A stretch of 64,000 bases of DNA from Cohnella herbarum (GCF_012849095.1 NZ_CP051680.1:6754001-6818000), one strand, 5' to 3'; counted from the stretch's first letter, positions 17,229-26,223 are shown. Notes: generated by a model not told the origin, from the letters alone. Made by a program: numbers and translations.

Positions 17229-18413
17229 ATGATAGCCAGAGAAGCCGTCATCGTCTCGGCGGTACGCACGGCGGTTGGCCGGGGGAAGAAAGGTGGCTTC
17301 GCTCAGACCCGCCCGGAAGATTTAGGCGCGGCGGTGCTTCGCGAAGCGGTGCGACGAGTGCCGGGGTTGCGGCCGGCCGACATCGACGATGTCATTCTCG
17401 GCTGCGCGATGCCGGAAGGGGAGCAAGGGCTGAACGTTGCGCGGCTGATCGCGTTGCATGCCGGGTTTCCCGTTCATGTTCCCGCGGTAACCGTGAACCG
17501 TTTCTGCGCCTCGGGATTACAGGCGATTGCCCAGGCGGCGGCGGCTATCCAGAGCGGTATCGTCGATACGGTCATCGCGGGAGGCGTGGAAAGCATGAGC
17601 CGGATTCCGATGACCGGCTTCAAACTTTCTCCCCACCCGGGACTCTATGACGCGATGCCCTCCGCCTATATGGGCATGGGGCATACGGCGGAACTTGTTG
17701 CTAGGCGTTGCGGCATCACGAGGGAGCAGCAGGATGAGTTCGCCTCGGATAGTCATCGCAAAGCGGCTCAAGCCGCGGCAACCGGCCGGTTTCAAGATGA
17801 GCTGCTCCCTATTCTTACGTCGTCGACCCAAGCTGCTTCGGACGGTCAATTAGAGACTAAGCATTATACCTTGGCGAGCGATGAGTGCGTGCGACCGGAT
17901 ACGACGGTAGAGAAACTAGCCGCTCTTAAGCCATCGTTCGCCGTCAACGGAACCGTAACCGCGGGTAATTCATCTCCCTATAGCGATGGCGCCGCGGCGG
18001 TCGTCGTCATGAGCCGGGAAAAGGCGGAAAGTCTAGGCATTCAACCGATGGCGATCTTCAGGGCATACAGCGTAGCGGGAATCCAGCCGGAGATTATGGG
18101 ACTTGGTCCGGTCGAAGCCGTACCCAAGGTGCTTAAGCAAGCCAATCTAGCGAAGGAGCAGGTTTCCCTTTGGGAAATAAACGAAGCTTTTGCCGCGCAA
18201 TGCATTCCGGTCATCGACAGGTTGGAGATCGATCACGAGTTGGTTAACGTCAACGGAGGAGCCATAGCTCTCGGTCATCCCTTGGGATGTACCGGAGCCA
18301 AACTGACGGTTACTTTGCTGCACGAGTTACTTCGATTGGGCGGAGGGTACGGCGTGGTCACGATGTGCATTGGCGGCGGCATGGGAGCGGCGGGCGTGTT
18401 TGAGGTGGTTTAG
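17229..18413 (+). CDS. fadA: Acetyl-CoA C-acyltransferase (3-ketoacyl-CoA thiolase)
   Basis: A 394-residue thiolase that cleaves 3-ketoacyl-CoA to acetyl-CoA and a shortened acyl-CoA. The acyl-accepting nucleophile is Cys93 (VNRFCASGLQ); the catalytic His is about 350 (GGAIALGHPLGCTGAK) and the second Cys about 380 (MCIGGGMGAAGVFEV). The ATG follows AAGGAGAG. It lies between fadN and fadE, matching the fadN-fadA-fadE order of B. subtilis; intergenic hairpin repeats flank it on both sides (17101-17216 and 18427-18585) and could adjust its share of the operon message. Confidence 0.96.
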   Translation: MIAREAVIVSAVRTAVGRGKKGGFAQTRPEDLGAAVLREAVRRVPGLRPADIDDVILGCAMPEGEQGLNVARLIALHAGFPVHVPAVTVNRFCASGLQAIAQAAAAIQSGIVDTVIAGGVESMSRIPMTGFKLSPHPGLYDAMPSAYMGMGHTAELVARRCGITREQQDEFASDSHRKAAQAAATGRFQDELLPILTSSTQAASDGQLETKHYTLASDECVRPDTTVEKLAALKPSFAVNGTVTAGNSSPYSDGAAAVVVMSREKAESLGIQPMAIFRAYSVAGIQPEIMGLGPVEAVPKVLKQANLAKEQVSLWEINEAFAAQCIPVIDRLEIDHELVNVNGGAIALGHPLGCTGAKLTVTLLHELLRLGGGYGVVTMCIGGGMGAAGVFEVV

Positions 18414-18426
18414 CGCCGGGGGCGGC

Positions 18427-18585
18427 GTGACGCAATTCGCCGAGAATTACTTGAAATAATCGAGCAATTCCGCCGCAGTGACGCCTTACGCCGAGAATTA
18501 CTTGAAATAATCGAGCAATTCCGCCGCAGTGACGCATTTCGCCGAGAATTACTCGAAATAATCGAGTAATTCCGTCGCGGAGCCG
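18427..18585. repeat. Three 51-bp tandem hairpin repeats between fadA and fadE
   Basis: Three copies start with GTGACGC at 18427, 18478 and 18529, a strict 51-bp period. Each contains an imperfect palindrome that is perfect in the third copy: GAATTACTCGA-AATAA-TCGAGTAATTC. Copies 1 and 2 carry paired changes that partly keep the stem. No T run follows, so these are not simple terminators. Confidence 0.88.
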
Positions 18586-18654
18586 CGTTTCGGCGAAATT
18601 TGCGGAGGATGGATTGGCGTAGTCTATTAACTCGAACAAAGGAGGTGGCGCACG

Positions 18655-20445
18655 ATGTCTAAAGCAGCATGGGGCGGCGGCAGATTCGTGGTCGAGGATG
18701 CCGGGCCGGAACAGATCGTGACGCCTGAGGATTTCACGGAGGAGCAGCTGATGCTTGCCGAGACCGTTCGGTCTTTCGTTGAGCGGGACATCAAACCCCG
18801 CGACGCGGAGATCGAGAAGCTGGACTACGACTTAACGGTACGACTCATGCGCAAGGCCGGAGAGGTGGGACTGCTGGGCGCCGACGTTCCTGAAGCGTAC
18901 GGCGGCTTGGGGTTGGACAAAACGAGCACGACGCTGCTAGCGGAGACGCTGTCGCCGGCGTCCTCGTTTGCGCTTTCGGTAGGCGCGCATACCGGAATCG
19001 GAACGTTGCCTATCGTTTTCTTCGGAACGCCCGAGCATAAGAATCGCTGGCTTCCGCTGCTGGCAAGCGGCGAATTGATCGCGGCTTATTGCTTGACCGA
19101 GCCGGGCTCCGGCTCAGATGCGTTGGGCGCCAGAACGACCGCGACTCTGTCCGAGGACGGCGAGCATTACATCCTCAACGGCTCCAAGCTTTACATTACG
19201 AATGCCGGATTCGCGGATTTATTCATCGTGTACGCGAAGGTGGACGGCACCCATTTCAGCGCTTTTATCGTCGAACGAAATACGCCGGGCTTCACGATCG
19301 GCCCCGAAGAACGCAAGATGGGAATTAAAGGCTCCTCGACCCGCCCGTTATTTTTCGAGGATGCGCGAATTCCCTCCGGACAACTGCTCGGCGAAGTGGG
19401 CAAAGGCCATCTAATCGCATTCAATATCTTAAACATCGGCCGCTTCAAGTTAGCCGCGGGCTGTCTGGGAGGCATGAAGGAAGCGATCCAATTGTCGGCT
19501 GCTTTCGCGAACCAACGCAAGCAATTCGGCAAAACGATCTCCTCGTTTCCGCTTATCGCAGCTAAGCTAGCCGATATGAATACGCTCGCTTTCATCACCG
19601 AAAGCATGGTCTACCGGACGGCGGGTTTAATCGACCAGTCGCTTAGCCAAGCCGATCTGGATGGAGTAGACGGAGGGCTGCAGGCGGCCAAAGCGATCGC
19701 CGAATACGCTTTGGAATGCTCCATCAACAAAGTGTTTGCATCCGAAGCGATGGATACCGTCGTCGATGAAGGCGTTCAGATTCACGGAGGCAGCGGGTAC
19801 ATCCAAGAGTACAAGATCGAGAGATTGTATCGCGACTCCCGCATTAATCGTATTTTCGAAGGGACGAACGAGATCAACCGGCTGCTCATTCCCGCTACTT
19901 TACTGAAACGGGCGCTCAAGGGAGAGCTTCCTCTTATGGAGAAGGCGCAAGCGTTGCAACGGGAGTTGTTGAACCCTACCCCGTTAGCTGCTGCATCAAG
20001 CTCATCCGCTTTATCGAAACCGATTGCGATTTTGTCCGTTCTTAAAAAGGTATTCCTAATGGTCGGAGGTCTCGCTGTCCAGAAACACGGGCTAAGGCTT
20101 GAACGCGAGCAGGAAATCGTAGCGGCATTGGCCGACTCCATGATCGATATGTACGCGCTCGAAAGCTCCTTGCTAAGATCCCTCAAGCTGACGAAGAAAG
20201 AATCAAGCGATGCCGATCGTAGGGACAATCCGATCGACATGACGGCTTTATTCGCGGAGGAAGCGGCGGAGCGGGCGGGACAGCGTTCTAGAACGATATT
20301 GGCGGCGTTGGAGAAAGGAGAAAACCTGAGAATACAGCTGTCCGTCTTAAAACGGCTGTTGAGATTCGAACCGACGGATTTATCCGTTTTGCGTAAGCGC
20401 ATATCCTCTCGCGTCATCGCTGCCGAAAGTTACGTCGGATATTAA
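18655..20445 (+). CDS. fadE: Acyl-CoA dehydrogenase (FadE type)
   Basis: A 596-residue flavoprotein for the first step of beta-oxidation; it is longer than short-chain dehydrogenases (about 380), like B. subtilis FadE and the VLCAD group. Visible are ADVPEAYGGLGLD, the FAD/substrate signature YCLTEPGSGSDA (near residue 143) and the catalytic Glu at about 402 in RIFEGTNEINR. A C-terminal helical extension of about 180 residues (from about 415) follows. The ATG has an ideal AAAGGAGGTGG site. Its electrons should go to EtfAB, encoded divergently at 10.4-12.4 kb. Confidence 0.95.
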   Translation: MSKAAWGGGRFVVEDAGPEQIVTPEDFTEEQLMLAETVRSFVERDIKPRDAEIEKLDYDLTVRLMRKAGEVGLLGADVPEAYGGLGLDKTSTTLLAETLSPASSFALSVGAHTGIGTLPIVFFGTPEHKNRWLPLLASGELIAAYCLTEPGSGSDALGARTTATLSEDGEHYILNGSKLYITNAGFADLFIVYAKVDGTHFSAFIVERNTPGFTIGPEERKMGIKGSSTRPLFFEDARIPSGQLLGEVGKGHLIAFNILNIGRFKLAAGCLGGMKEAIQLSAAFANQRKQFGKTISSFPLIAAKLADMNTLAFITESMVYRTAGLIDQSLSQADLDGVDGGLQAAKAIAEYALECSINKVFASEAMDTVVDEGVQIHGGSGYIQEYKIERLYRDSRINRIFEGTNEINRLLIPATLLKRALKGELPLMEKAQALQRELLNPTPLAAASSSSALSKPIAILSVLKKVFLMVGGLAVQKHGLRLEREQEIVAALADSMIDMYALESSLLRSLKLTKKESSDADRRDNPIDMTALFAEEAAERAGQRSRTILAALEKGENLRIQLSVLKRLLRFEPTDLSVLRKRISSRVIAAESYVGY

Positions 20446-20458
20446 GGAGGCATGCAGC

Positions 20459-22174
20459 ATGAGTGAAGTTACCGATATGCAGGCTAGCAAGCCATGGCTG
20501 CGGCACTATCCACTACAGGTTTCTCCTTCTTACGACTATCCCAAATCGAATATCGCCTCCTTCCTGCTGGATTCCGCGCGGGACTTCCCTAATCACGAAG
20601 CAATCGATTTTCTTGGCAGAAGGTACACGTATAAGGAACTGCTTCGTCAATGCCGCAAGTTGGCGAATGCGCTTAAGGAGCTGAATATCAACAAAGGCGA
20701 TCGGGTGGCGATCATGCTTCCCAATTGTCCGCAAGCCGTTATCGCCTATTATGGAGGGTTGATGGCCGGAGCCGTCATCGTTCAGACGAATCCCACCTAT
20801 ACCGAGAGGGAGCTTCACCTCCAGTTAGCGGACAGCGGGGCGATAGCTCTGATTACGCTGGATTTACTTATGCCCAGGGTGAGCAAGGCGAGAGAAAATA
20901 CGGCGCTGAAAGATGTGATAATTACCACTTTGTCCGACGGACTGCCTTTTCCGAAAAATATTCTGTACCCGATCAAACGACGAAGGGAATACCCTAATCT
21001 GAAGGTGAAGTATAGTAAATCGGAAGGAAATCATCGATGGTCGTCCGTTATTCGTCAGAGTAAAGATACCCCGATCTGCGAAGAGGTAGACGCGGATACG
21101 GGGCTGGCGATGATTCAATATACGGGAGGAACGACAGGCCAACCCAAGGGGGTTATGTTAACGCATGCCAATCTGTTGGCGAACGCGGTTCAAGTGTCGG
21201 GCTGGTTTTATCGGATGGAGCTGGGTAAAGAAAGATACTTGGCCGCGCTTCCTTTGTTCCACGTTTTCGGTCTGACGGTGCTGCTCAATCAAACGATTTT
21301 CCAAGCCGGAACTCTCCTGCTCGTTCCTCGGTTCGATCCGAAGCTCGTGCTCGAGACGATTAGAAGGCGCAGGCCGACTGTCTTCCCCGGAGCGCCGACG
21401 ATGTACATCGCGCTGCTTAATCACCCCGAAACGCAGGAAGATGACCTTGGCTCGATTAAAGTTTGCGTAAGCGGAGCGGCACCGCTTCCTCGCGACGTGC
21501 AGGAGAAGTTCGAGCAGAAATCCGGAGGCAAGCTGATCGAAGGCTACGGAATGACGGAAACTTCGCCGGTAACGCATTGCAACCCGATCTGGAACTTCCG
21601 CAAACCGGGCACGATCGGAGTTCCCCTTCCGGATACGGACGTTAGAATCGTTGGGGAGGATAACTTGGAGCCGTTGCCGATCGGCGAAATCGGCGAGCTT
21701 GCCATTAAGGGGCCGCAGGTCATGTCGGGTTATTGGAACCGTCCGGAGGAAACGGCGGCCGCGTTGAAGGAGGGATGGCTTCGAACCGGAGATCTCGGAA
21801 CGATGGATGAGGACGGGTTTTTCACCATTATCGATCGGAAAAAAGATATTATTCTCGCCGGAGGATATAACGTATATCCAAGGGAGATCGAGGAAGTTCT
21901 ATTCGATCATCCCGCGGTTAAAGAAGCTTCCGTGCTCGGTGTTCCCGATCAATATCGGGGGGAGACGGTTAAAGCTTATATCGTGCTGAAAGACGGGTGG
22001 CAAGTGTCGGATATGCAATTGGACCGTTGGTGCCGGGATCGGCTAGCGGCGTACAAGGTTCCCAAACAATACGAATTCAGAACCAGTTTACCCTTGTCTC
22101 TCATCGGCAAGGTCTTACGTCGCAAGCTGAAGGAGGAGCTTGAAACAAAGGAAGAAAACCTAAATATTACCTAA
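20459..22174 (+). CDS. lcfA: Long-chain fatty-acid-CoA ligase
   Basis: A 571-residue AMP-forming synthetase that activates fatty acids with ATP and CoA. Motifs: the P-loop-like YTGGTTGQPKGVMLTH (about residues 221-236), the adenine-binding GYGMTETSPVTH, and the hinge TGDLGTMDEDGFFTIIDRKK, plus the C-terminal catalytic Lys region IGKVLRRKLKEEL. The ATG is 11 bases after GGAGG, which itself overlaps the fadE stop region, so it is the last gene of fadF-N-A-E-lcfA. In B. subtilis, lcfA sits in another operon with fadR and etfBA; no fadR-like regulator is found in this window. Confidence 0.95.
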   Translation: MSEVTDMQASKPWLRHYPLQVSPSYDYPKSNIASFLLDSARDFPNHEAIDFLGRRYTYKELLRQCRKLANALKELNINKGDRVAIMLPNCPQAVIAYYGGLMAGAVIVQTNPTYTERELHLQLADSGAIALITLDLLMPRVSKARENTALKDVIITTLSDGLPFPKNILYPIKRRREYPNLKVKYSKSEGNHRWSSVIRQSKDTPICEEVDADTGLAMIQYTGGTTGQPKGVMLTHANLLANAVQVSGWFYRMELGKERYLAALPLFHVFGLTVLLNQTIFQAGTLLLVPRFDPKLVLETIRRRRPTVFPGAPTMYIALLNHPETQEDDLGSIKVCVSGAAPLPRDVQEKFEQKSGGKLIEGYGMTETSPVTHCNPIWNFRKPGTIGVPLPDTDVRIVGEDNLEPLPIGEIGELAIKGPQVMSGYWNRPEETAAALKEGWLRTGDLGTMDEDGFFTIIDRKKDIILAGGYNVYPREIEEVLFDHPAVKEASVLGVPDQYRGETVKAYIVLKDGWQVSDMQLDRWCRDRLAAYKVPKQYEFRTSLPLSLIGKVLRRKLKEELETKEENLNIT

Positions 22175-22190
22175 AAAATGGATTCCGGAA

Positions 22191-22219
22191 TTGAACGAGA
22201 TCTTCTTTTTCGCTATAAT
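22191..22219 (+). promoter_or_regulatory. SigA promoter upstream of the FHA gene
   Basis: -35 TTGAAC (22191-22196), 17-base spacer, -10 TATAAT (22214-22219), starting 17 bases after the lcfA stop. Confidence 0.8.
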
Positions 22220-22318
22220 GAATTCGAATGCGAAAAAATTATATTTCCTTTCTAATGAATAAGGAAAGCGTTTACAAAACAAATCGATCCAGTGCGGCCG
22301 ATAATGGGGGTGAGGGTG

Positions 22319-23125
22319 TTGACTGAGCGAGAACAACATACAGATGAGAGGGGGAATCGCTTCAAGTACCGCTGGGGAACGACGCCCCGGCTATACAAGG
22401 CGGTTGCATGCGTCGCCGTCCTGTTAACAGGTTCGCAGTTTATGCCGGTACGCGCTTCCGCCGCCGCGCTATCTTTGGACATCGTAACGTCCCAAGTCAA
22501 GGTGGGAACGTTGCCGTTGCTAGCAGCGCTTGGCGTAGGCATCGTCGTTGCTGTCGGGGCGGTGATCGCCTTCCTGCAGCTGACTGCCAAGGGCAGGGAG
22601 TCGCGCGATCCGACGCAATCCGCGATAGATGAGGACCAGGAGACCTATGAAGAGCAGAGCCTCGAAGAGTGGGGCGAGGAGGAAACGACGCCGAATCCGG
22701 AGTACGAGGACAACCCGCTGACGGATTATACGATTCCCGTCACGAAAATCCTATCTTACCCGGACCAAGCCGAGCCGGCGGAAGAGGACGAACCGAGGTT
22801 ATGCGGGATAGAAGGCGAGCACGCGGGTAGCAGCTACCGGGTATTGGGTCGCCGACTGACGATCGGTCGCGATCCGGCGCATTGCGCCATCCTCTTCCCG
22901 TATGAGGCTAGCGAAATCAGCCGCATTCATTGTACGGTAAGATTCATAGAAGAAAGCCGTTTGTTTTTGCTGGAGGATAACGGCTCGTCTAACGGAACGT
23001 TTCTCTCCAACGGAGATCGGCTTCAGCCCGGAGTTCGGTATGAACTCCGCTCGGGAGAACGGTTCTCCTTGTCCGGCAAGGAACAGTATTTCGAAGTGCG
23101 GGACGAAGCGGGTCAAGGATTGTAG
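22319..23125 (+). CDS. Membrane-anchored FHA-domain protein
   Basis: A 268-residue protein with two hydrophobic segments (about residues 28-45 and 66-88), an acidic linker (about 95-160, rich in Glu/Asp/Pro), and a C-terminal FHA domain from about 170 that binds phosphothreonine. FHA hallmarks are present: TIGRDPAHCAI, SRIHC and NGSSNGTFLSNG. The TTG start at 22319 is chosen because GGGGGTG sits 8 bases upstream; in-frame ATGs at 22292 and 22304 lack a site. The FHA domain most likely faces the cytoplasm as a docking module for Ser/Thr-kinase targets, but no kinase is nearby. Confidence 0.82.
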   Translation: MTEREQHTDERGNRFKYRWGTTPRLYKAVACVAVLLTGSQFMPVRASAAALSLDIVTSQVKVGTLPLLAALGVGIVVAVGAVIAFLQLTAKGRESRDPTQSAIDEDQETYEEQSLEEWGEEETTPNPEYEDNPLTDYTIPVTKILSYPDQAEPAEEDEPRLCGIEGEHAGSSYRVLGRRLTIGRDPAHCAILFPYEASEISRIHCTVRFIEESRLFLLEDNGSSNGTFLSNGDRLQPGVRYELRSGERFSLSGKEQYFEVRDEAGQGL

Positions 23126-23183
23126 TTAAACTTCCATGGGTTCAAATGCCTATCGTTTTTTACTTTATCCTCCAGCTGAGAAA

Positions 23184-23192
23184 TGGTATAAT
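23184..23192 (+). promoter_or_regulatory. Extended -10 promoter
   Basis: TGGTATAAT (extended -10, with TATAAT at 23187-23192) without a clear -35, about 150 bases before the 62-residue gene at 23346. Confidence 0.55.
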
Positions 23193-23345
23193 GAGAAAAT
23201 GCAGGGACGTTTTCCTTTATGGTAAAAAGCGGTGGAACATCGAAGCTTAGGGATGAACCTTAATTCGGTTCTCCGAGTGGCGAAATACCGCCTCCGTTCC
23301 GGGATTTGCGCCGGGTCGGAATCCATTCCACTGGGAGGGAATTGC

Positions 23346-23534
23346 ATGGCCAAACGCAGCCACAACGAAGTTCAAGAAAGTTTGCGAGAACTGACTAGAA
23401 TTTTCCGCCCCAAGGATCCGCGCAAGTTCGTTAAAGACTACATCCGCAAATACAGAATTACCGGTGGATACGAAGAGGAGCTAACGATGCTCGTGGAACG
23501 CGAGCTGACTAAATTAAATACCCCCGCATCGTAA
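23346..23534 (+). CDS. 62-residue conserved-type small protein
   Basis: A small basic protein (MAKRSHNEVQESLRELTRIF...) predicted to be largely helical, with a mid-section rich in Lys/Arg (PKDPRKFVKDYIRKY) and an acidic C-terminal helix. It has its own promoter-like element, a good GGGAGGG ribosome site and its own terminator, which makes it a convincing independent gene. I do not recognise the family. Confidence 0.7.
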   Translation: MAKRSHNEVQESLRELTRIFRPKDPRKFVKDYIRKYRITGGYEEELTMLVERELTKLNTPAS

Positions 23535-23546
23535 CGCAGCGGGATT

Positions 23547-23592
23547 AACCGATCAGGAAAAGGCGGATGCTTTTTCCCGGTCGGTTTTTTTG
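23547..23592 (+). terminator. Intrinsic terminator
   Basis: AACCGATCAGGAAAA pairs (with G-T wobbles) with TTTTCCCGGTCGGTT, followed by seven T. Confidence 0.85.
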
Positions 23593-23780
23593 TTGTTCCG
23601 ACGCTAACGTTTATTAGCAACCTTAAGGGCGGTGGAGCAGTTAATGCTTTGTTTGGGGCTTGTTTTTTGAGGTTGCCTGCGACTTGTTTGGGGTCATCAT
23701 TGGGTTTGCGTGAGGTTGGTTTGCTTGAGGTTGGTTTTTGGTTTGATTGGTAGTCCCGATTTTGCAGGCACGCTTCTTTG

Positions 23781-23952
23781 ATAACGGAAATTCCTGCCGC
23801 TATCTTCCTCTCTGCCCCACTTCCGCGACGCATAACGGCAGGGATTTCCGCTATTCCCCCGTATATTGCTCGAAAAGAGAAAGGGACGTTGAAATAAAGG
23901 AAATCCGTGCCGTTATCCTTTTCCAAAGGGTCTGTCCGCACCCGAATAACGG
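23781..23952. repeat. Array of ATAACGG/CCGTTAT hairpins
   Basis: Lies in the 682-base gap 23535-24216. Three hairpin units have arms ATAACGG (or one-base variants) and CCGTTAT around a 9-base loop: 23781-23803, 23832-23854 and 23894-23916, with a half unit at 23946-23952. Loops of units 1 and 2 are near reverse complements (AAATTCCTG and CAGGGATTT), so units alternate in orientation. Start-to-start steps are 51, 62 and 52 bp. The rest of the gap, including a GGTTTG-rich stretch at 23640-23755 and 23960-24200, shows nothing I can assign. Confidence 0.8.
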
Positions 23953-24216
23953 AAGAGAATTCAGTAATGATCACTTCCAGGCGGAACTGCTTATGCTTAT
24001 CAATGTACATGTTAACATTTCAAGCCCTCGGGGCCCGTGGGACAGTAAATTTCCTTAAAATTTCTGCCTAGATAGAACGAATCCCAGCTACGTTTTATTT
24101 CAATAGAAGATTTCCGCGCCAACAACATCAAATGATTTCCTCCAACATATCGTACAGCCGCCCGTAAAGATTTCAGCCCTGCCGGAATAACATAGAGGAA
24201 AGCGGAGGTGGAGGCT

Positions 24217-24993
24217 GTGGCTGATGACAATGGCCGGAAATACGCCGGAGGAATACCGATTCGTTCGCGGGAAGATCTGATTCAGATGGCCGCGGCGGGG
24301 AAGTTGGCCGCACGGCTGAGAAGAGAGCTCGGGAAGAGGGTTAGACCGGGTGTTACTACGATGGAATTAAACGAATTCGCGGAAAAATACATGAACGAAC
24401 GGGGAGCGTACGCGGCGCAAAAAGGTTACCATGGTTATCCCTTCGCGATCTGCGCGGCGGTTAACGATTGCGTATGCCACGGGATGCCTGACGAAAGAAC
24501 GCTTCTGAACGGAGATCTAGTTACATTGGATTTCGTCGTCGAGCTGAACGGATGGATGGCGGATACGGCATGGACGTATCCGGTCGGTCAAGTCTCTCCC
24601 GCAGCGAATCGATTGCGCAAAGCGGCGTATCAAGCGATGGTCAGCGGCATCGTTCATGCAAGAGCCGGGAGGACGATCGGTGATATCGCGACGGCCATTG
24701 GCCATGTTGCGAATGCGGGTTCTTTCGGAGTCGTGAGTCAATTCGGCGGACACGGGATCGGCAGGTCGATGCATGAGCCGCCGGAAGTTCCTTATGTAGG
24801 TAAAGCGGGGACGGGACGAAGGCTTAAGGAGGGGATGGTCATAACGATCGAACCGATGCTAACGATCGGATCTCCCGATGTCTTCATTGCCGAGGACGGC
24901 TGGACGGTCTTAACCGCGGAGGGCGGACTGGCCGCCCAATTCGAGCATACCGTTGCGATTACGGCGGAGGGCCCGCTCATTCTTACCAAATAA
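24217..24993 (+). CDS. map: Type I methionine aminopeptidase
   Basis: A 258-residue dinuclear-metal peptidase that removes the initiator Met. Metal ligands are present in order: Asp in TLDFVVELNG, Asp in WMADTAWTY, His in GGHGIGRSMHEPP, Glu in TIEPMLT and Glu in FEHTVAI. The substrate-contacting His is in CHGMPDE. The start is taken as GTG at 24217, 7 bases after GGAGGT; another in-frame GTG at 24208 falls inside that site. It stands alone rather than in the ribosomal-protein cluster where map usually sits, so it may be a second copy, as in B. subtilis (map and mapB). Confidence 0.92.
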   Translation: MADDNGRKYAGGIPIRSREDLIQMAAAGKLAARLRRELGKRVRPGVTTMELNEFAEKYMNERGAYAAQKGYHGYPFAICAAVNDCVCHGMPDERTLLNGDLVTLDFVVELNGWMADTAWTYPVGQVSPAANRLRKAAYQAMVSGIVHARAGRTIGDIATAIGHVANAGSFGVVSQFGGHGIGRSMHEPPEVPYVGKAGTGRRLKEGMVITIEPMLTIGSPDVFIAEDGWTVLTAEGGLAAQFEHTVAITAEGPLILTK

Positions 24994-25004
24994 TTGAACC
25001 ATTT

Positions 25005-25080
25005 AGGGCGGAGGGCCCGAGGTTTGTCGCGGAGTCAATGACTTGCGCGATATCCCTCGGGTTACCGGCCCGTTTTTTGT
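25005..25080 (+). terminator. Large terminator hairpin after map
   Basis: GGGC-CCGAGG (25013-25022) and GTCGCG pair with CGCGAT, CCTCGGG and GGCCCG, followed by TTTTTTG. Its 3' part overlaps the end of the convergent gene at 25062. Confidence 0.7.
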
Positions 25081-25781
25081 TTTAAATAGAGAGGAATCGG
25101 AACTTCGTTGCCGTTATCGAACGTGTATTGAACCAATGTGTTAAAGTCCGCTGTTAACGGGGTAAGAGATTTCTTTAACCATGCGACTTTGGCATATTCC
25201 AGCGATTGATTCACAAACTCCCTGTTCGCGGAAATATGAACTTCCTGGGCGCGCGGAAATGAAGATCTAACCGTGTTGCCGATCACTTGACGAAGCTCGG
25301 TCGATAAATCGCCGTAGTCCTTATGCGTGAAATAAGAGTTGTAAGGCGTAGCCACTTGGCGATTGTCCCATTTCGAACTGCCGTTGCTGACGTTATACAC
25401 GCCTTCGGTCGTTCCGGAATTATCTTGCTCGTGCGATCTTGGACCCCCTCTTGCTTCGGTACCGGTGGCGGACCAATCGGTTAAGATGCCTACATAAGCA
25501 TTTTTGTCCGTTAGGAAAACAAGAGCGGTATTAATGCCGGGCAAAGCCGCCACTTTGTTCGATAAGGCGGAGCTATATTCGAAATAACGGTTGTCATGTT
25601 GCTTAGGATCGTTGGACAAGGAGCCATAAGATCGGACATGCATCATCTTCGGATCATTGGCGCTGCGGCTGGCGTAATCGTTGTTGCTTTTCTGGAAATA
25701 CGATTTGTAATTGCAGGCGGATAACGTCAGTCCAAGCATGAGGACTACTCCGAATAGAAGGAAATAACGTCGAGCTGGCAT
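25062..25781 (-). CDS. YhcN/YlaJ-like sporulation lipoprotein
   Basis: A 239-residue lipoprotein: basic start MPARR, hydrophobic segment and lipobox LSAC (Cys about residue 23). The soluble part contains VAALPGINTALVFLTDKNAYVG and, further on, LRQVIGNTVRSSFPRAQEVHISANREF, the pattern of the YhcN/YlaJ family found in spores and the forespore membrane. A Gly/Ser/Asn-rich loop separates the two halves. The ATG at 25781 follows GGAGGG by 8 bases; an ATG 21 bases earlier overlaps that site. Single gene, convergent with map. The spore role comes from the family, not from the window. Confidence 0.8.
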   Translation of the reverse strand: MPARRYFLLFGVVLMLGLTLSACNYKSYFQKSNNDYASRSANDPKMMHVRSYGSLSNDPKQHDNRYFEYSSALSNKVAALPGINTALVFLTDKNAYVGILTDWSATGTEARGGPRSHEQDNSGTTEGVYNVSNGSSKWDNRQVATPYNSYFTHKDYGDLSTELRQVIGNTVRSSFPRAQEVHISANREFVNQSLEYAKVAWLKKSLTPLTADFNTLVQYTFDNGNEVPIPLYLKQKTGR

Positions 25782-26026
25782 GGGGTAAACCCTCCTAATC
25801 ATTCAACTTAAGATTAGGGTTTACCGGTGCCGATAAAATATGCAGGAGGCGGTGCACATAAAACTCGGCCTTATTGGCAAAAAGAAGGGGAGGAGTAAAA
25901 AGCGGCAACGTTGTCGCCGCCTCGGGAGCAGTTCCGGTCCGCGATCGTCGACACCTGCGTCGAAAGAATCGGTTTGAGGGTAATAAATCCTTAGAACGGC
26001 GGCGTTTTCGACAGTTTTGAGAACAA

Positions 26027-26047
26027 TTTGTGAACTGTTCTGTGAAC
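26027..26047 (+). promoter_or_regulatory. Tandem ResD-like boxes upstream of ctaC
   Basis: TTTGTGAAC (26027-26035) and TCTGTGAAC (26039-26047) lie 12 bases apart, just upstream of the ctaC -35 element. Both resemble the B. subtilis ResD consensus TTTGTGAAT; ResD controls respiratory genes. Confidence 0.5.
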
Positions 26048-26048
26048 A

Positions 26049-26078
26049 TTGACAAGAAGGCGGAACAATCTTTATATT
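26049..26078 (+). promoter_or_regulatory. SigA promoter of the cta operon
   Basis: -35 TTGACA (26049-26054), 18-base spacer, -10 TATATT (26073-26078). It leaves a leader of about 140 bases before ctaC. Confidence 0.82.
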
Positions 26079-26161
26079 TATTAGAGTGCTTAAAGAGCGT
26101 TTGTTGTTGATTTTCAGCAAGGATAAGCATTTTGCTGGTTTGGTCCAACATCCGTGTACAT

Positions 26162-26200
26162 ATAGAATTCGTTTGCCGGACGGGGCAAACGATTTTCTAT
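26162..26200 (+). promoter_or_regulatory. Leader hairpin before ctaC
   Basis: GTTTGCC (26171-26177) pairs perfectly with GGCAAAC (26184-26190), and the stem extends outwards with one mismatch and one wobble or bulge to ATAGAA/TTCTAT. No T run follows, so it is more likely an mRNA stability or translation element than a terminator. Confidence 0.6.
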
Positions 26201-26223
26201 GAAAACGTCAAAGTGGGGTTGAT

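Noticed and set aside
18358..18639. Minus-strand 93-codon frame with repeated peptide
   Set aside because: It simply translates the 51-bp hairpin repeats; the peptide repeat has no independent support.
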